The notes beneath the pieces were generated by a model. It made no database searches. It worked only from the letters and a program-made list of their open reading frames with translations, and was not told the DNA's origin. A stretch of 52,433 nt of DNA from Gemmatimonadota bacterium (GTDB lineage: Bacteria > Gemmatimonadota > Gemmatimonadetes > Gemmatimonadales > Gemmatimonadaceae). Below are positions 16,092 to 23,557 of the stretch, in pieces (the stretch's first letter is position 1; the number at the start of each line of letters is the position of its first letter). The stretch spans positions 1 to 52,433 of the forward strand of contig JACPFW010000013.1 in NCBI GenBank assembly GCA_016182795.1, written 5' to 3'. The position numbers and the translations under genes were made by a program.

Positions 16092-16200
16092 GCCGCCACC
16101 CGATGCGGGATTCGTGGCCACAACCGGTATGGTGCCACGGCACACCAAGCCATCTCCACCCGAAACGTTCTACGCCCTGCTCGAGCCCGAGGTCATTCAG

Positions 16201-16485
16201 ATGAGTCGCACGCCCAAGCACACCGCCCCCCAAGGAACGCGCGCGCCGCGCAGCGCTGATGCGCAGTGGCTCACCACCGCGGAGGCAGCCCACTATCTGG
16301 GCTACGCCACGCAGACGCTGTATCGCAAGCGCTGTGAAGGGAGCGGCCCACCGTTCCGGCGGCCGTCCCCCGGCATGGTGAGATACCTGCGGTCGGAGCT
16401 CGATGCGTGGATGAACCTACCGTCGGCGAGTAGCGCGCCGGCGCCGGACATGGCGCCGGACGCGGCGCCAGCGCGCGTCGCCTGA
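16201..16485 (+). CDS. Helix-turn-helix protein (AlpA/excisionase-like) 2
   Basis: The 94-residue product has a core WLTTAEAAHYLGYATQTLYRK, then MVRYLRSELDAWM, the MerR-like 'excisionase' fold in which Y-L-x-x-x-L-D-x-W closes the wing. Flanking segments are Pro/Ala-rich. The ATG at 16201 has GAGG about nine bases upstream; a longer in-frame opening exists but overlaps the previous gene. It is closely followed by a paralogue. Confidence 0.7.
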   Translation: MSRTPKHTAPQGTRAPRSADAQWLTTAEAAHYLGYATQTLYRKRCEGSGPPFRRPSPGMVRYLRSELDAWMNLPSASSAPAPDMAPDAAPARVA

Positions 16486-16523
16486 TGGCGTCGTGAGTCC
16501 CAACTCCCAACCCGGAAGTGTCT

Positions 16524-16769
16524 ATGTCCCCACGCCTTCGCCGTCGATCGCTCCAGTCCATGCCACCGCGGACACCGGACGCGGTTTGGCTGACGGCCCA
16601 AGAGGCCGCCCATCATCTCGGGCTGCGCGTGCAGACCCTCGCCAACTGGCGGAAGGCAGGCGTCGGTCCACGGTCGTACCGACCCGCGCCGCGCGTCGTG
16701 CGCTATCGGCGCGACGAGTTGGACGCCTGGGTGGCAGAAGCAGCGGCCCGTCGCGTGCCCGCCGCCTGA
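16524..16769 (+). CDS. Helix-turn-helix protein (AlpA/excisionase-like) 3
   Basis: The 81-residue product has WLTAQEAAHHLGLRVQTLAN and VVRYRRDELDAWVAE, clearly the same fold as the preceding gene, so the two look like a tandem duplication that has diverged. Start chosen at ATG 16524 with GGAAG five bases upstream; a GTG two codons earlier is possible. Its likely role is control of the next block or of excision. Confidence 0.7.
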   Translation: MSPRLRRRSLQSMPPRTPDAVWLTAQEAAHHLGLRVQTLANWRKAGVGPRSYRPAPRVVRYRRDELDAWVAEAAARRVPAA

Positions 16770-16781
16770 CGCTGCCTCCGC

Positions 16782-17066
16782 TCATGCGGCGCCCGCGACC
16801 TTAAGTGCGAACGCGCGGCCCCTTGCCCACCAAGAGGCCCGCGCGCGCGACCAGCCGCATTGGATCATCCCTCCAATGCTCACCGTGAAGAATACACCCG
16901 CCCACGTGGCCGCACCACCGAGCACCCGCACGCGCCGCCACGTGTGGCGCGCGCCGGCGCACCACGCGTCCTCGCTCAACGCGAGCAGATACAGCGATCG
17001 CCACTGGTGCCCGCAGGCGCGCCCCTTGGTCGCAGTCCACGACGCGCGGTGCGTCGGCGTTCCCAT
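16782..17066 (-). CDS. Possible small membrane protein, opposite strand
   Basis: The 327-bp interval between plus-strand genes contains a 94-residue minus-strand frame with a plausible helix (VLGGAATWAGVFFTVSIGG) and charged ends. The ATG lacks a clear ribosome site. The high GC content makes chance open frames common here, so this is tentative. If real, it would be an isolated antisense gene inside the element. No other signal is seen in this interval. Confidence 0.3.
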   Translation of the reverse strand: MGTPTHRASWTATKGRACGHQWRSLYLLALSEDAWCAGARHTWRRVRVLGGAATWAGVFFTVSIGGMIQCGWSRARASWWARGRAFALKVAGAA

Positions 17067-17096
17067 GCATCGCCTCGCCGGTCAGCGGGCGCGCGC

Positions 17097-17648
17097 ATGA
17101 AGGGTTCCAAGCGAGGCCCGCGCTTCAGCATCACGTCCGCAGCGTGGCTGGCGATGGACTCGCCCCTGAGCTCCAGCGCGCGCCTGGTACTCGCTGTGCT
17201 CGGCATCTGGGTCAACCGGCACACGCGGCAGTGCTATCCATCCATCGCGAAGATCGTTGGCCATACCAGGCTGAGCGTGCCGACGGTCCGACGGGCCGTC
17301 GTGGAACTCGAGCGCGCCGGCGCCATCCGCGTGATGCGCGGCCGCCTCGATGCCGCGGGCGACGCAACGTCGCACCTCTACACCGTGCTTGAACGCAGCC
17401 ACGGCGGCGCGTCACGCGCGGAAGGCGCACGAGGGGGGGTGGGGTCTAAAGTTGCCCACCCCCCCGGCAAATCTGCTACCGACGGTGGGGTCCAATCTTG
17501 CCCACCGGTGGGCAAATCCGAGCCCCCTAACGTAGTTGACTTGAACGAACGAAAAGAACGGAGTCTGCGCAGCATGTTGAAAAACGGGAACCACACGCCG
17601 ACGGCGGAAGACCGGGCCGAACGCCGGCGACAGTGGGGGGGCGTATGA
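17097..17648 (+). CDS. Winged-helix protein, probable replication initiator
   Basis: The 183-residue product has an N-terminal winged helix-turn-helix (SSSARLVLAVLGIWVNRHTR, YPSIAKIVGHTRLSVPTVRRAVVELERAGAIRVMRG) of the kind found in phage and plasmid replication proteins. The linker encodes a repeated segment (GGVGSKVAHPPGKS, then GGVQSCPPVGKS), and the C-terminus is charged. Repeats embedded in the gene resemble the iterons of a lambda-O-type origin. The ATG at 17097 is preferred over a longer frame that lacks coding character. It overlaps the HNH gene (ATGA). Confidence 0.55.
   Translation: MKGSKRGPRFSITSAAWLAMDSPLSSSARLVLAVLGIWVNRHTRQCYPSIAKIVGHTRLSVPTVRRAVVELERAGAIRVMRGRLDAAGDATSHLYTVLERSHGGASRAEGARGGVGSKVAHPPGKSATDGGVQSCPPVGKSEPPNVVDLNERKERSLRSMLKNGNHTPTAEDRAERRRQWGGV
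17438..17518. repeat. Iteron-like direct repeats with palindrome inside the wHTH gene
   Basis: Two copies of GGTGGGGTC...TTGCCCACC...GGCAAATC lie 46 bp apart (starting 17438 and 17484). The second contains the perfect 18-bp palindrome TTGCCCACCGGTGGGCAA. An AT-richer stretch follows (about 17527-17560). The layout resembles an origin embedded in its initiator gene. Confidence 0.5.
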
Positions 17649-18391
17649 AGAAGCAATCGACGCCGCGCGTGTGCGTGAGCTGCCAGCGCACGTACCACGC
17701 GACCAAGGGGCGCACGTGCGGCACGTGCCGCCGGCGCCGCACGATCGCGTCGGGGCGCGAGCGGGTCATGTGCCGACAGTGCGGCGAACGCCCCGCGCAC
17801 CACTGGCGGACCCGTTGCCACGTCTGCCGCGCCGGTGGCCATGCCGCATGGCTGGAGCAGAAGCGCCGCACGCGCCGGGTCGGCGCGGCGCGCGCGGGGC
17901 GGCCGTTCCGGGATCTCGCCACACAGCAGGCTCAGGTCGCCGCGAAGCGGGCGGCCACGGCACGTGATCGCGCACACCGGGAACAGGTCCACGCCCTCCG
18001 GGCGCTCATGCTGAAGGTCGCCATGGCGCACGGGCGGAGCCGCGCGGCCGCGAAGTACTGGATCCGCTACCAGTCAGACGCGGCATTCCGCGCAGCCGAG
18101 ATCGCACGGGTGCGCGCGCGGAAGCACCTGCTCGCCGCGCGCCGTGCACGGCCGGGGTCGCTCAGCCTCCAGGACGAACGGCGCCTGCGCACCACGGCCA
18201 CCACGTGCCGCTACTGCGGCGAGCCGCTCACCGCCGCGAACCGCACCCTCGACCACATCATCCCGCTGTCACGTGGGGGCAAGCACATCCGGCGCAACGT
18301 CGTGCCGTGCTGCCGGCGGTGCAACTCGCGCAAAGGCCAGCGACTGAAGTACGCGCGACGCGACGCCACCACACGGGCGCGCCGCGCATGA
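17645..18391 (+). CDS. HNH endonuclease with N-terminal zinc ribbons
   Basis: A 248-residue protein. The N-terminus has paired CxxC motifs (CVSCQRTYHATKGRTCGTC, CRQCGERPAHHWRTRCHVC), suggesting two zinc ribbons. A basic helical linker follows. The C-terminus is a classic HNH: CRYCG (about 188), LDHIIPLSRGGKH (about 203-214) and CCRRCNSRKG, whose two CxxC pairs hold the structural zinc and whose DH supplies the catalytic His. HNH nucleases are common beside phage terminases and replication genes, but no terminase is seen here. Start at ATG 17645 (ATGA overlap). Confidence 0.8.
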   Translation: MKKQSTPRVCVSCQRTYHATKGRTCGTCRRRRTIASGRERVMCRQCGERPAHHWRTRCHVCRAGGHAAWLEQKRRTRRVGAARAGRPFRDLATQQAQVAAKRAATARDRAHREQVHALRALMLKVAMAHGRSRAAAKYWIRYQSDAAFRAAEIARVRARKHLLAARRARPGSLSLQDERRLRTTATTCRYCGEPLTAANRTLDHIIPLSRGGKHIRRNVVPCCRRCNSRKGQRLKYARRDATTRARRA

Positions 18392-18617
18392 TGCGCACCG
18401 CCTGGACGAAAGTTCCCATTTACGCGCGGGTTGGTATACACGAGAGTATCGTGGTCGCCGGCACCCTCAAGTGCGAACCTCTCAGAAGGACCCGTGAGGG
18501 GGTGGGGGGGGTGGGGCGTGGACCTGAGCCGGCGGCGGTGCGAACGGGCCGCCGGTGGCAGCAGATCACCTCGTTGCTCATGCAATACCGACACAACCTC
18601 TTCGACAGGAAGGCATC
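18392..18617. other. Intergenic region before the DYGxIPGT gene
   Basis: No gene is supported in these 226 bp. There is an inverted repeat CACGA-N5-TCGTG (18439-18453) next to TTGGTATA, which could be an operator over a promoter, and a G-run at about 18496-18513. Confidence 0.35.
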
Positions 18618-19520
18618 ATGAGTACGTCCGTTGTTCCTGTAGGCGCCGCTGCAGCTTCGGGTCTGGTGTCTGAGCGGCCCTCGCTGCGCATCCTGCGCCC
18701 GCTGGCAGAACCAGCGGCGCTCATCGAGGCCCAGAACCGCGCGCGCGCCTTCGTGAAGGAAGTCCTGCGCGACGGGACGGACTATGGCACGATCCCCGGC
18801 ACCGAGGGCAAGGCGCTGCTCAAGCCGGGAGCGGAGAAGATCACGGCCGGGTTCGGCTGCGTGGCCGTGCCGCGAATTCTCGAGCAGGAGGTCGATCACT
18901 TCCGCGACGTGCCCTGGCGAAAGCGGCGGAAGGAATGGACCACCGGCGAGGGCGGCCGGCGCGAGCAGGTCTGGGTTGAGCAGGAGGGGCGTTCACTTGG
19001 GCTCTACCGTTTCGTCGTCGCGGTTGACATCGTCGACCAGGACGGCACTGTGCGCGGCACGGGGCTCGGCTCGTGCAGTACCCTCGAGTCGAAGTACTGC
19101 GATCGCCCGAGGGAGTGCGAGAACACAACGCTCAAGATGGCCCGGAAGCGCGCGCATGTCGCGGCCGTGCTGGATGCGTTCGGGCTTAGCGACGAGTTCG
19201 ATGACATCGCCGAGGAGGAGGCGACGGCCGCCGGCGCCGAGCCTGGCGCCGCGCCGGGGATGGCGCGCGGCTCTACCGAGCGGCTCTTTGTCATGCCGTT
19301 CGGGAGCAACAAAGGCATGGCGCTGTCAGACATCGAGACCAGGGATCTCAAGAGCGCACTCGAGTGGAACGTCAAGACGTGCCCGGGTAAGTACGCGGAC
19401 TTCCAGCGGGAGGCCAAGGCAGAGATCACACGTCGCAGCGCCCGTGCGCCGGAACCCACGCCCGAGTCACAGTTCGAGGCGCCGCTCCCGCCACCACCCG
19501 CGGACGAGCTCCCCTTCTGA
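18618..19520 (+). CDS. DYGxIPGT-domain phage protein with C-terminal DUF3820-like segment
   Basis: A 300-residue protein. Residues about 35-210 contain DYGTIPGTEGKALLKPGAEKI and later ECENTTLKMARKRAHVAAVLDA, a pattern I know from phage and integrative-element proteins near recombination genes, without an agreed biochemical role. Residues about 225-265 (FVMPFGSNKGMALSDIETRDLKSALEW) resemble the DUF3820 'MPFGKYKGxPLxxIPxDYLxWL' segment. The two parts together look like a fusion. The ATG has AGGAAGG upstream. A single-strand DNA binding or annealing role is possible but not shown. Confidence 0.55.
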   Translation: MSTSVVPVGAAAASGLVSERPSLRILRPLAEPAALIEAQNRARAFVKEVLRDGTDYGTIPGTEGKALLKPGAEKITAGFGCVAVPRILEQEVDHFRDVPWRKRRKEWTTGEGGRREQVWVEQEGRSLGLYRFVVAVDIVDQDGTVRGTGLGSCSTLESKYCDRPRECENTTLKMARKRAHVAAVLDAFGLSDEFDDIAEEEATAAGAEPGAAPGMARGSTERLFVMPFGSNKGMALSDIETRDLKSALEWNVKTCPGKYADFQREAKAEITRRSARAPEPTPESQFEAPLPPPPADELPF

Positions 19521-19521
19521 T

Positions 19522-19953
19522 ATGGCACGCGAACGCCGAGACCTCGATGCATTGCTGCGCCGAGTCGCGCTGCGCCTGCGTCGCTGTGACATGCCAGCAG
19601 AGGAGACGCTGCCGGTCTTCGCCGGCGCCGGGAAGGAGCTGCATGACCAGCCGTTCAGCAACATCGAACTGGCTGCGATCCTCGAGGGCATCGCTACTGA
19701 GCGCGAGGAGCAGATGCTGCTCGCGCTCAAGACCGCTCTCTCCAGCGGCGAACTCACCCCTCGCCAGATGGTGGAGACCGCGCGACTCCTGGGGAGGAAC
19801 GAAACGAATGGCGACATCTCGGTGAACCCTGGGTTCCTGTTGGGGCTGGCAGAGATCGCCGAACGGGCACTCCCCCCTGATGAGACTACCGGCTTCGCAC
19901 GACCGAGTGGAGCACCGAGATTCGGCCGTGCGGACCGCGCGTACCGCCGGTGA
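19522..19953 (+). CDS. Hypothetical protein of the recombination block
   Basis: The 143-residue, mostly helical soluble product (DLDALLRRVALRLRRCDMPAE, SNIELAAILEGIATEREEQMLLALKTALS). It starts one base after the preceding stop, so it is in the same operon. No membrane segment, metal site or familiar motif is visible. A partner of the upstream DYGxIPGT protein is possible by position only. Confidence 0.6.
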   Translation: MARERRDLDALLRRVALRLRRCDMPAEETLPVFAGAGKELHDQPFSNIELAAILEGIATEREEQMLLALKTALSSGELTPRQMVETARLLGRNETNGDISVNPGFLLGLAEIAERALPPDETTGFARPSGAPRFGRADRAYRR

Positions 19954-20014
19954 CTATGTCAGAGTATGACGTTGAGGTTGCGATGGACTTGGCTTGGTCG
20001 TTTGTTTCGCGACT

Positions 20015-20920
20015 ATGAGCACCGCCACCAAACCTGACGACATTCGCCTCGAGCTGAGTTACGACGGGCCGGCTCTGGCCACCGGACGCATGGACGTGCG
20101 TCTCTTGGCGGCGGCGATGGCATCAACAGCTCAGCTCATCGATGATTCGACCCATGAGATGTTCGGGCCGGACGCCGAGGTTCGCATCGAGGTCGGCGGG
20201 GATTTCCGAAAGGGCTCCTTCACCTATGCGATTCACGCTCTCGCTGTCGCCGGGATCGATGCCGAGGCGATTCGCCGCGTCTTGCAGGACATTGGACTCA
20301 TCTCGGGAGCGACTGGTGCGACCGTAATCGGTGTGCTCAAGTGGCTTCGCGGTCGGAAGGCGAAGGTCAAGCGCACCGGCGAGAGCATCGAATTGCATGC
20401 CGGCCGCGACGTGCAGGTTGTCAACCTTCACGTCGCCCAGCTCGTCTATAGTCCCCGGGTGCGGTCAGGAATCGAGGGTCTTGTGGCGCCGCTGTCGCAC
20501 GACGGCATCGAAGAAATGCGGATGGGCACTGGTATCGCAAGCGAGCCGATTGTCACCATCGACAGGAATGAGCGCTCCGCGTTCATTGCGCCTGAGCCGA
20601 CGCCTGAGCGGGTCGGAGAGAACGTCGGGGAGGCACTACTGCAGGTTGTCTCCCCGGTGCTCTATGCGTCCGATCGTAAGTGGCAGTTTGCGTACCCCGG
20701 GGAGACGGCGTTCTTTGCGCCGGTTCTCGACACCGAGTTCATGAAGCGGTTCCGGCGTCGCGAGATCGATTTTCTTTTCGGTGACCTGGTCCGCGTAGAA
20801 CTCAAGACCACGGTGACCCGAACGGAGGCAGGGACGCACCGCACAGAGCGCGAGATCTTGAAGGTGTACGAAAAGATCGAGCCGCCGAAACAGATCGATC
20901 TGTTCTCTGACGAGGAATAG
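20015..20920 (+). CDS. Hypothetical accessory protein, possible membrane association
   Basis: A 301-residue protein. The N-terminus (IRLELSYDGPALATGRMDVRLLAAAMASTAQLIDD) and FRKGSFTYAIHALAV resemble a recurrent hypothetical family found as lone accessory genes in many genomes. A hydrophobic Gly-rich stretch (IGLISGATGATVIGVLKWLRG, about 95-115) is followed by a basic patch, as in a single membrane helix. The C-terminal half looks beta-rich. The start is the second ATG of the frame (20015). It has its own upstream gap and a terminator after it, the arrangement of a cargo ('moron') gene. The function is unknown. Confidence 0.6.
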   Translation: MSTATKPDDIRLELSYDGPALATGRMDVRLLAAAMASTAQLIDDSTHEMFGPDAEVRIEVGGDFRKGSFTYAIHALAVAGIDAEAIRRVLQDIGLISGATGATVIGVLKWLRGRKAKVKRTGESIELHAGRDVQVVNLHVAQLVYSPRVRSGIEGLVAPLSHDGIEEMRMGTGIASEPIVTIDRNERSAFIAPEPTPERVGENVGEALLQVVSPVLYASDRKWQFAYPGETAFFAPVLDTEFMKRFRRREIDFLFGDLVRVELKTTVTRTEAGTHRTEREILKVYEKIEPPKQIDLFSDEE

Positions 20921-20924
20921 CAGA

Positions 20925-20948
20925 CGGGCCCGGCAATCACCGGGCCCG
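20925..20948. terminator. Hairpin terminator between convergent genes
   Basis: CGGGCCCGG and CCGGGCCCG form a 9-bp stem with a CAATCA loop between the plus-strand gene ending at 20920 and the minus-strand gene ending at 20973. The T-tract is short. It probably ends transcription from both sides. Confidence 0.65.
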
Positions 20949-20972
20949 CATCGTTCACTTTGACGTCGCGCC

Positions 20973-21155
20973 TCAGCCGTGCGCGCGCATCGCAGCTTTC
21001 CATGCCTCAAAGACCTGCTCGCCAGTCCGAGTGTCCTGGTGGACCTTCCCGCCTACCATGGTTATGGTGGCGTGCTGCTGGCGGTCCTCGATGGAGCTCA
21101 CCTGTGCTGGGTTGATCCACGTCGGCACGGCGTTCTGAATGACCTGTAGTTTCAT
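20973..21155 (-). CDS. Small hypothetical protein (60 residues)
   Basis: The sequence MKLQVIQNAVPTWINPAQVSSIEDRQQHATITMVGGKVHQ looks like a small beta-rich fold. It starts seven bases after the preceding gene, so the two are in one operon. The second ATG of the frame was chosen because the first overlaps the upstream gene. It resembles the short 'W-I-N-P-x-x-V' phage proteins often found beside structural or lysis genes, but no function is known. Confidence 0.55.
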   Translation of the reverse strand: MKLQVIQNAVPTWINPAQVSSIEDRQQHATITMVGGKVHQDTRTGEQVFEAWKAAMRAHG

Positions 21156-21162
21156 CTGATGC

Positions 21163-21369
21163 TCACCGTCTCTTCGTCCCGTAGGGTGACTGGTTCGTTG
21201 GTTTGAGCGATACACCGAGCTCCGATGCCTTCGCCTGCACCGCGTTGGGCGTGCGCTGCAAGTGGATGCCGATCACGGGAGTCGGTGTGTTTCCTGCTGC
21301 TTCGCGACGCAACTGCTGCTCTTGCGCGGGCGTCCACGCCGTGCCGTGATTCACCGGTTTCTTCGCCAT
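21163..21369 (-). CDS. Small SANT/Myb-like DNA-binding protein
   Basis: The 68-residue product MAKKPVNHGTAWTPAQEQQL...TPTPVIGIHLQRTPNAVQAKASELGVSLKPTNQSPYG matches a small bacterial protein family I know ('NHGKxWTxxxVxQLxxLAxxNTPTRVIGxxLGRTxxAVxxKA'). That family has a Myb/SANT-like tri-helical fold with a conserved C-terminal LKPTNQSPY. A DNA-binding role is inferred from the fold. The ribosome site GGAGA lies about six bases before the ATG. It is the promoter-proximal gene of the pair. Confidence 0.7.
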   Translation of the reverse strand: MAKKPVNHGTAWTPAQEQQLRREAAGNTPTPVIGIHLQRTPNAVQAKASELGVSLKPTNQSPYGTKRR

Positions 21370-21555
21370 CGATGTCTCCGTTGAAGAGATTGTTCAACGC
21401 ACGATTCTACGGAATGAGCTTTGAAGTCATACCACGCGAGGGGCCGAGATCCAATCCGTGCGCGACTCCGCAAGTGCCGAATCACGGCATCCGCGTTCGC
21501 CCAGGCCTTCGACTTAGACGAGGTGCCCGGCTCGGAATAGCCGCATTTGATCAGG

Positions 21556-21792
21556 CTATGCATCAAGTAGCTGCCGAACCCGCCGACGCGCCTCCCGCTC
21601 GACCGCCGCGTCCCACTCTCCCTCTTCAACGGCGGTATCATCGAACGGCCGGGCCGTGGTCCATGCATGCCCTGGACGGCGGAGCACGATGAAGTACAAC
21701 GCCGCTGGCCCGGAGGCCGAAACGTGGCTTTCGTCGGCGCGCTGTAGCTGCCAGTCCACACCGTCTATGGATCCTTGCTTGACGATTTCCAT
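21556..21792 (-). CDS. Small hypothetical protein (78 residues)
   Basis: A peptide with a likely beta-rich first half (IVKQGSIDGVDWQLQRADESHV, then AALYFIVLRR) and a charged helical end (WDAAVEREARRRVRQLL). ATG 21792 has GAGGA about eight bases upstream. The alternative ATG at 21807 overlaps the stop of the holin-like gene (ATGA), so coupling is also possible. The 186 bp that follow (21370-21555) contain no convincing gene. Confidence 0.5.
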   Translation of the reverse strand: MEIVKQGSIDGVDWQLQRADESHVSASGPAALYFIVLRRPGHAWTTARPFDDTAVEEGEWDAAVEREARRRVRQLLDA

Positions 21793-21803
21793 GGAGCCCG
21801 TCC

Positions 21804-22013
21804 TCATGTCGTGATCAGGTCTAGCACCAGATACCCGATGGCACCGAGCGCGGTCAGCGCCCATCCCATCCAGCCCAGCCACTTGGGGTTCGTCGGCGAG
21901 TCCTCCGTGACCCTGACATGCGGCGCCCGCCACCGCTCGAGGAAGCCCAGCAACAGGCCGATCAACGTGGCGGCCGCAGCCGCACCCTTGATGCCAGCCA
22001 TAAGTGTCAGCAT
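21804..22013 (-). CDS. Small two-helix membrane protein, holin-like
   Basis: The 69-residue product has helix 1 (GIKGAAAAATLIGLLLGFLERW), a short loop with SPTNPKWLGW, and helix 2 (MGWALTALGAIGYLVLDLI). Size, charge and topology fit a class II phage holin, which forms membrane pores to release an endolysin. No endolysin is recognised nearby. The ATG at 22013 has GAGGAG close upstream; a longer frame has no such site. Confidence 0.45.
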   Translation of the reverse strand: MLTLMAGIKGAAAAATLIGLLLGFLERWRAPHVRVTEDSPTNPKWLGWMGWALTALGAIGYLVLDLITT

Positions 22014-22062
22014 TCGCTCCTCTTCAGGAACATCCGTGGTCCAACGTGCCGCGACGCATCCG

Positions 22063-22797
22063 CTAGCACCCCGGCTCTTCGGATCGCGCATACCCCTCTT
22101 TGTGCGCATACGCGGCATCGCGCAGGTAGGTGAGTCGCTGCTTCGGGATCCCGGCGGCGCAGGTCGAACCGGCCTTGAAGTAGTAGACCCCGTCGCGATC
22201 CGCGACGAACGGCCATTTCAACATCGCCGCATTCCGTGCGCGCGCCGTCGAGTCCGCGCGCGCGCCAGCGGCGAGGGCGATGGAATCCTGTTGCCACTTG
22301 GCCGCCAAGTCTCGGCGAAGTTGATCGGGCTCGATGGGTTCTGGCCATACCCCACACGCTTGGCCTGCGAGCGTCACGAGCCGGTCTCCACGGAGTGGCA
22401 TGGTGACGTCGACCCTGCATCCCACCGGGAGCTGCGCAGACGGTTCAAGGACAAGGGCGAGACGCCCGCGGTACCGCCCGTTGATCGCGAGCACCCCGCC
22501 AACGCCGACGGTTCCACGGCCGAGCGCGCGGAATTCGCCTGTCCCATCTCGGCGCGGTGCACTGCGCACGGAATCGACGATGCGGATCGCTCGCTGCCCG
22601 CTGTCTGCCGCACGCTGGCTAAGGTCGATCGCCGCGAACAGCGGGCGGTCGTGCTCCTCAACCGATCGCACGTATTCGTCCGCCGCATCGGTTCTGTAGA
22701 TCAGAACCGCCGTGCCAGCCGGCGCCGCCGCGGTACCCTGAATCTGCCCGCCACAAGCGGTGAGGCTGAACGCGATCGCAGCGCGCCAGACGCGCAT
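22063..22797 (-). CDS. Predicted lipoprotein
   Basis: A 244-residue protein with a short signal sequence and lipobox-like end (MRVWRAAIAFSLTACGG), so probably lipid-anchored at Cys15. The mature part has a beta-rich middle (GVLAINGRYRGRLALVLEP, CRVDVTMPLRGDRLVTLAG) and a C-terminal helical region ending with CAAGIPKQRLTYLRDAAYAHKEGY. ATG 22797 has GAGGAG about nine bases upstream. Next to a holin-like gene it could be a lysis or surface-exclusion protein, but no motif confirms this. The frame remains open upstream without coding character. Confidence 0.55.
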   Translation of the reverse strand: MRVWRAAIAFSLTACGGQIQGTAAAPAGTAVLIYRTDAADEYVRSVEEHDRPLFAAIDLSQRAADSGQRAIRIVDSVRSAPRRDGTGEFRALGRGTVGVGGVLAINGRYRGRLALVLEPSAQLPVGCRVDVTMPLRGDRLVTLAGQACGVWPEPIEPDQLRRDLAAKWQQDSIALAAGARADSTARARNAAMLKWPFVADRDGVYYFKAGSTCAAGIPKQRLTYLRDAAYAHKEGYARSEEPGC

Positions 22798-23159
22798 TGG
22801 TCTTCGCTCCTCAGGAGGTCGATGCTCCCGAAACCGATGAGACACACTCCCGCCTCGGAGTCTCGTAGATACTGCAGCGGCACTCGGCCCCTGTCCAATC
22901 CACCAACACGCGTCGGGCAGACTTCGGCGGGCGTACCTCGACTCGCGCGTGAACAGTCGTCCGTCATGCATGGCGCTGGCCATGGGTGCGGCCGCCGCTG
23001 CTGGCGCAGCAGAAATTCCGCTGTGGTTGACCACTCAGCGGCGAGGGTGACGCGCGGGGCCGCGGAGCGCCCGCGTCACCGTGTATCTCCCTATGGCCGA
23101 CGCGCGGCGTCCGGCATGCCGGTGGCGGGGCCGCTACCGGCGCCCCAGGTGAGAGTTCA
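22798..23159. other. Region without a confident gene
   Basis: Several minus-strand frames stay open here but none has a convincing start or ribosome site; all look like high-GC chance frames or decayed sequence. The promoter for the lipoprotein-holin group should lie in its right part. Confidence 0.3.
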
Positions 23160-23366
23160 GTACCGCGCGGCGTCAGCCGGCGCCGGCGCGCGCGGTGATC
23201 ACGGCCGCGTCGATCGCGGTGATCGACATGGAGGTTCCGACGTCCGCCCTCCCGCGTCTGGCACATGGACCATATGTCCGCCGCATGCCCCACAGCGCGA
23301 GTTCACCGCACGATCCGGAGTGCCACGGCTCGGGCAGCGTCCCCCGACGACTGACGTGCCCTAGCG
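23160..23366 (-). pseudogene. Frameshifted zinc-ribbon paralogue
   Basis: On the minus strand one frame reads RCPSRGTPDRAVNSRCGACGGHMVHVPDAG, then a second frame continues VGTSMSITAIDAAVITARA. Read together they parallel the intact gene at 25004-25291 (RCPEGH...LRCWECGSHVLHMADAG...VSITATEAAEVTRRA). A TAG precedes the first part and no start codon is present. I read it as a decayed copy with at least one frameshift. Confidence 0.5.
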
Positions 23367-23467
23367 AGCCCCGAGCCGGCCAGCGTTATGTCCTTGAATG
23401 ACGTAGACTTGCCGATACTCGTCTAGTAAGTGCGTCGAAGCGACAAACCCCCGACGATGGGGTATAG

Positions 23468-23479
23468 GAACATTCGTTC
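23468..23479. promoter_or_regulatory. GAAC-N4-GTTC operator-like site
   Basis: GAACATTCGTTC is a perfect 4+4 palindrome matching the Gram-positive-type SOS (LexA) box, GAAC-N4-GTTC. It lies 12 bp upstream of the -35 box of a strong promoter. It may be a host LexA or element repressor site; chance occurrence cannot be excluded. Confidence 0.4.
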
Positions 23480-23491
23480 TGTCAATCGTGT

Positions 23492-23520
23492 TTGACATAG
23501 ACCGTTGGGAGGACTACGAT
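23492..23520 (+). promoter_or_regulatory. Sigma-70 promoter
   Basis: TTGACA (23492-23497) and TACGAT (23515-23520) with an ideal 17-bp spacer. Transcription would begin near 23527 and run into the 59-residue gene at 23558 and the membrane protein after it. Confidence 0.75.
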
Positions 23521-23557
23521 TTACCTCTCGACCCAGCCCCCCATTTGAGGAGACGCG

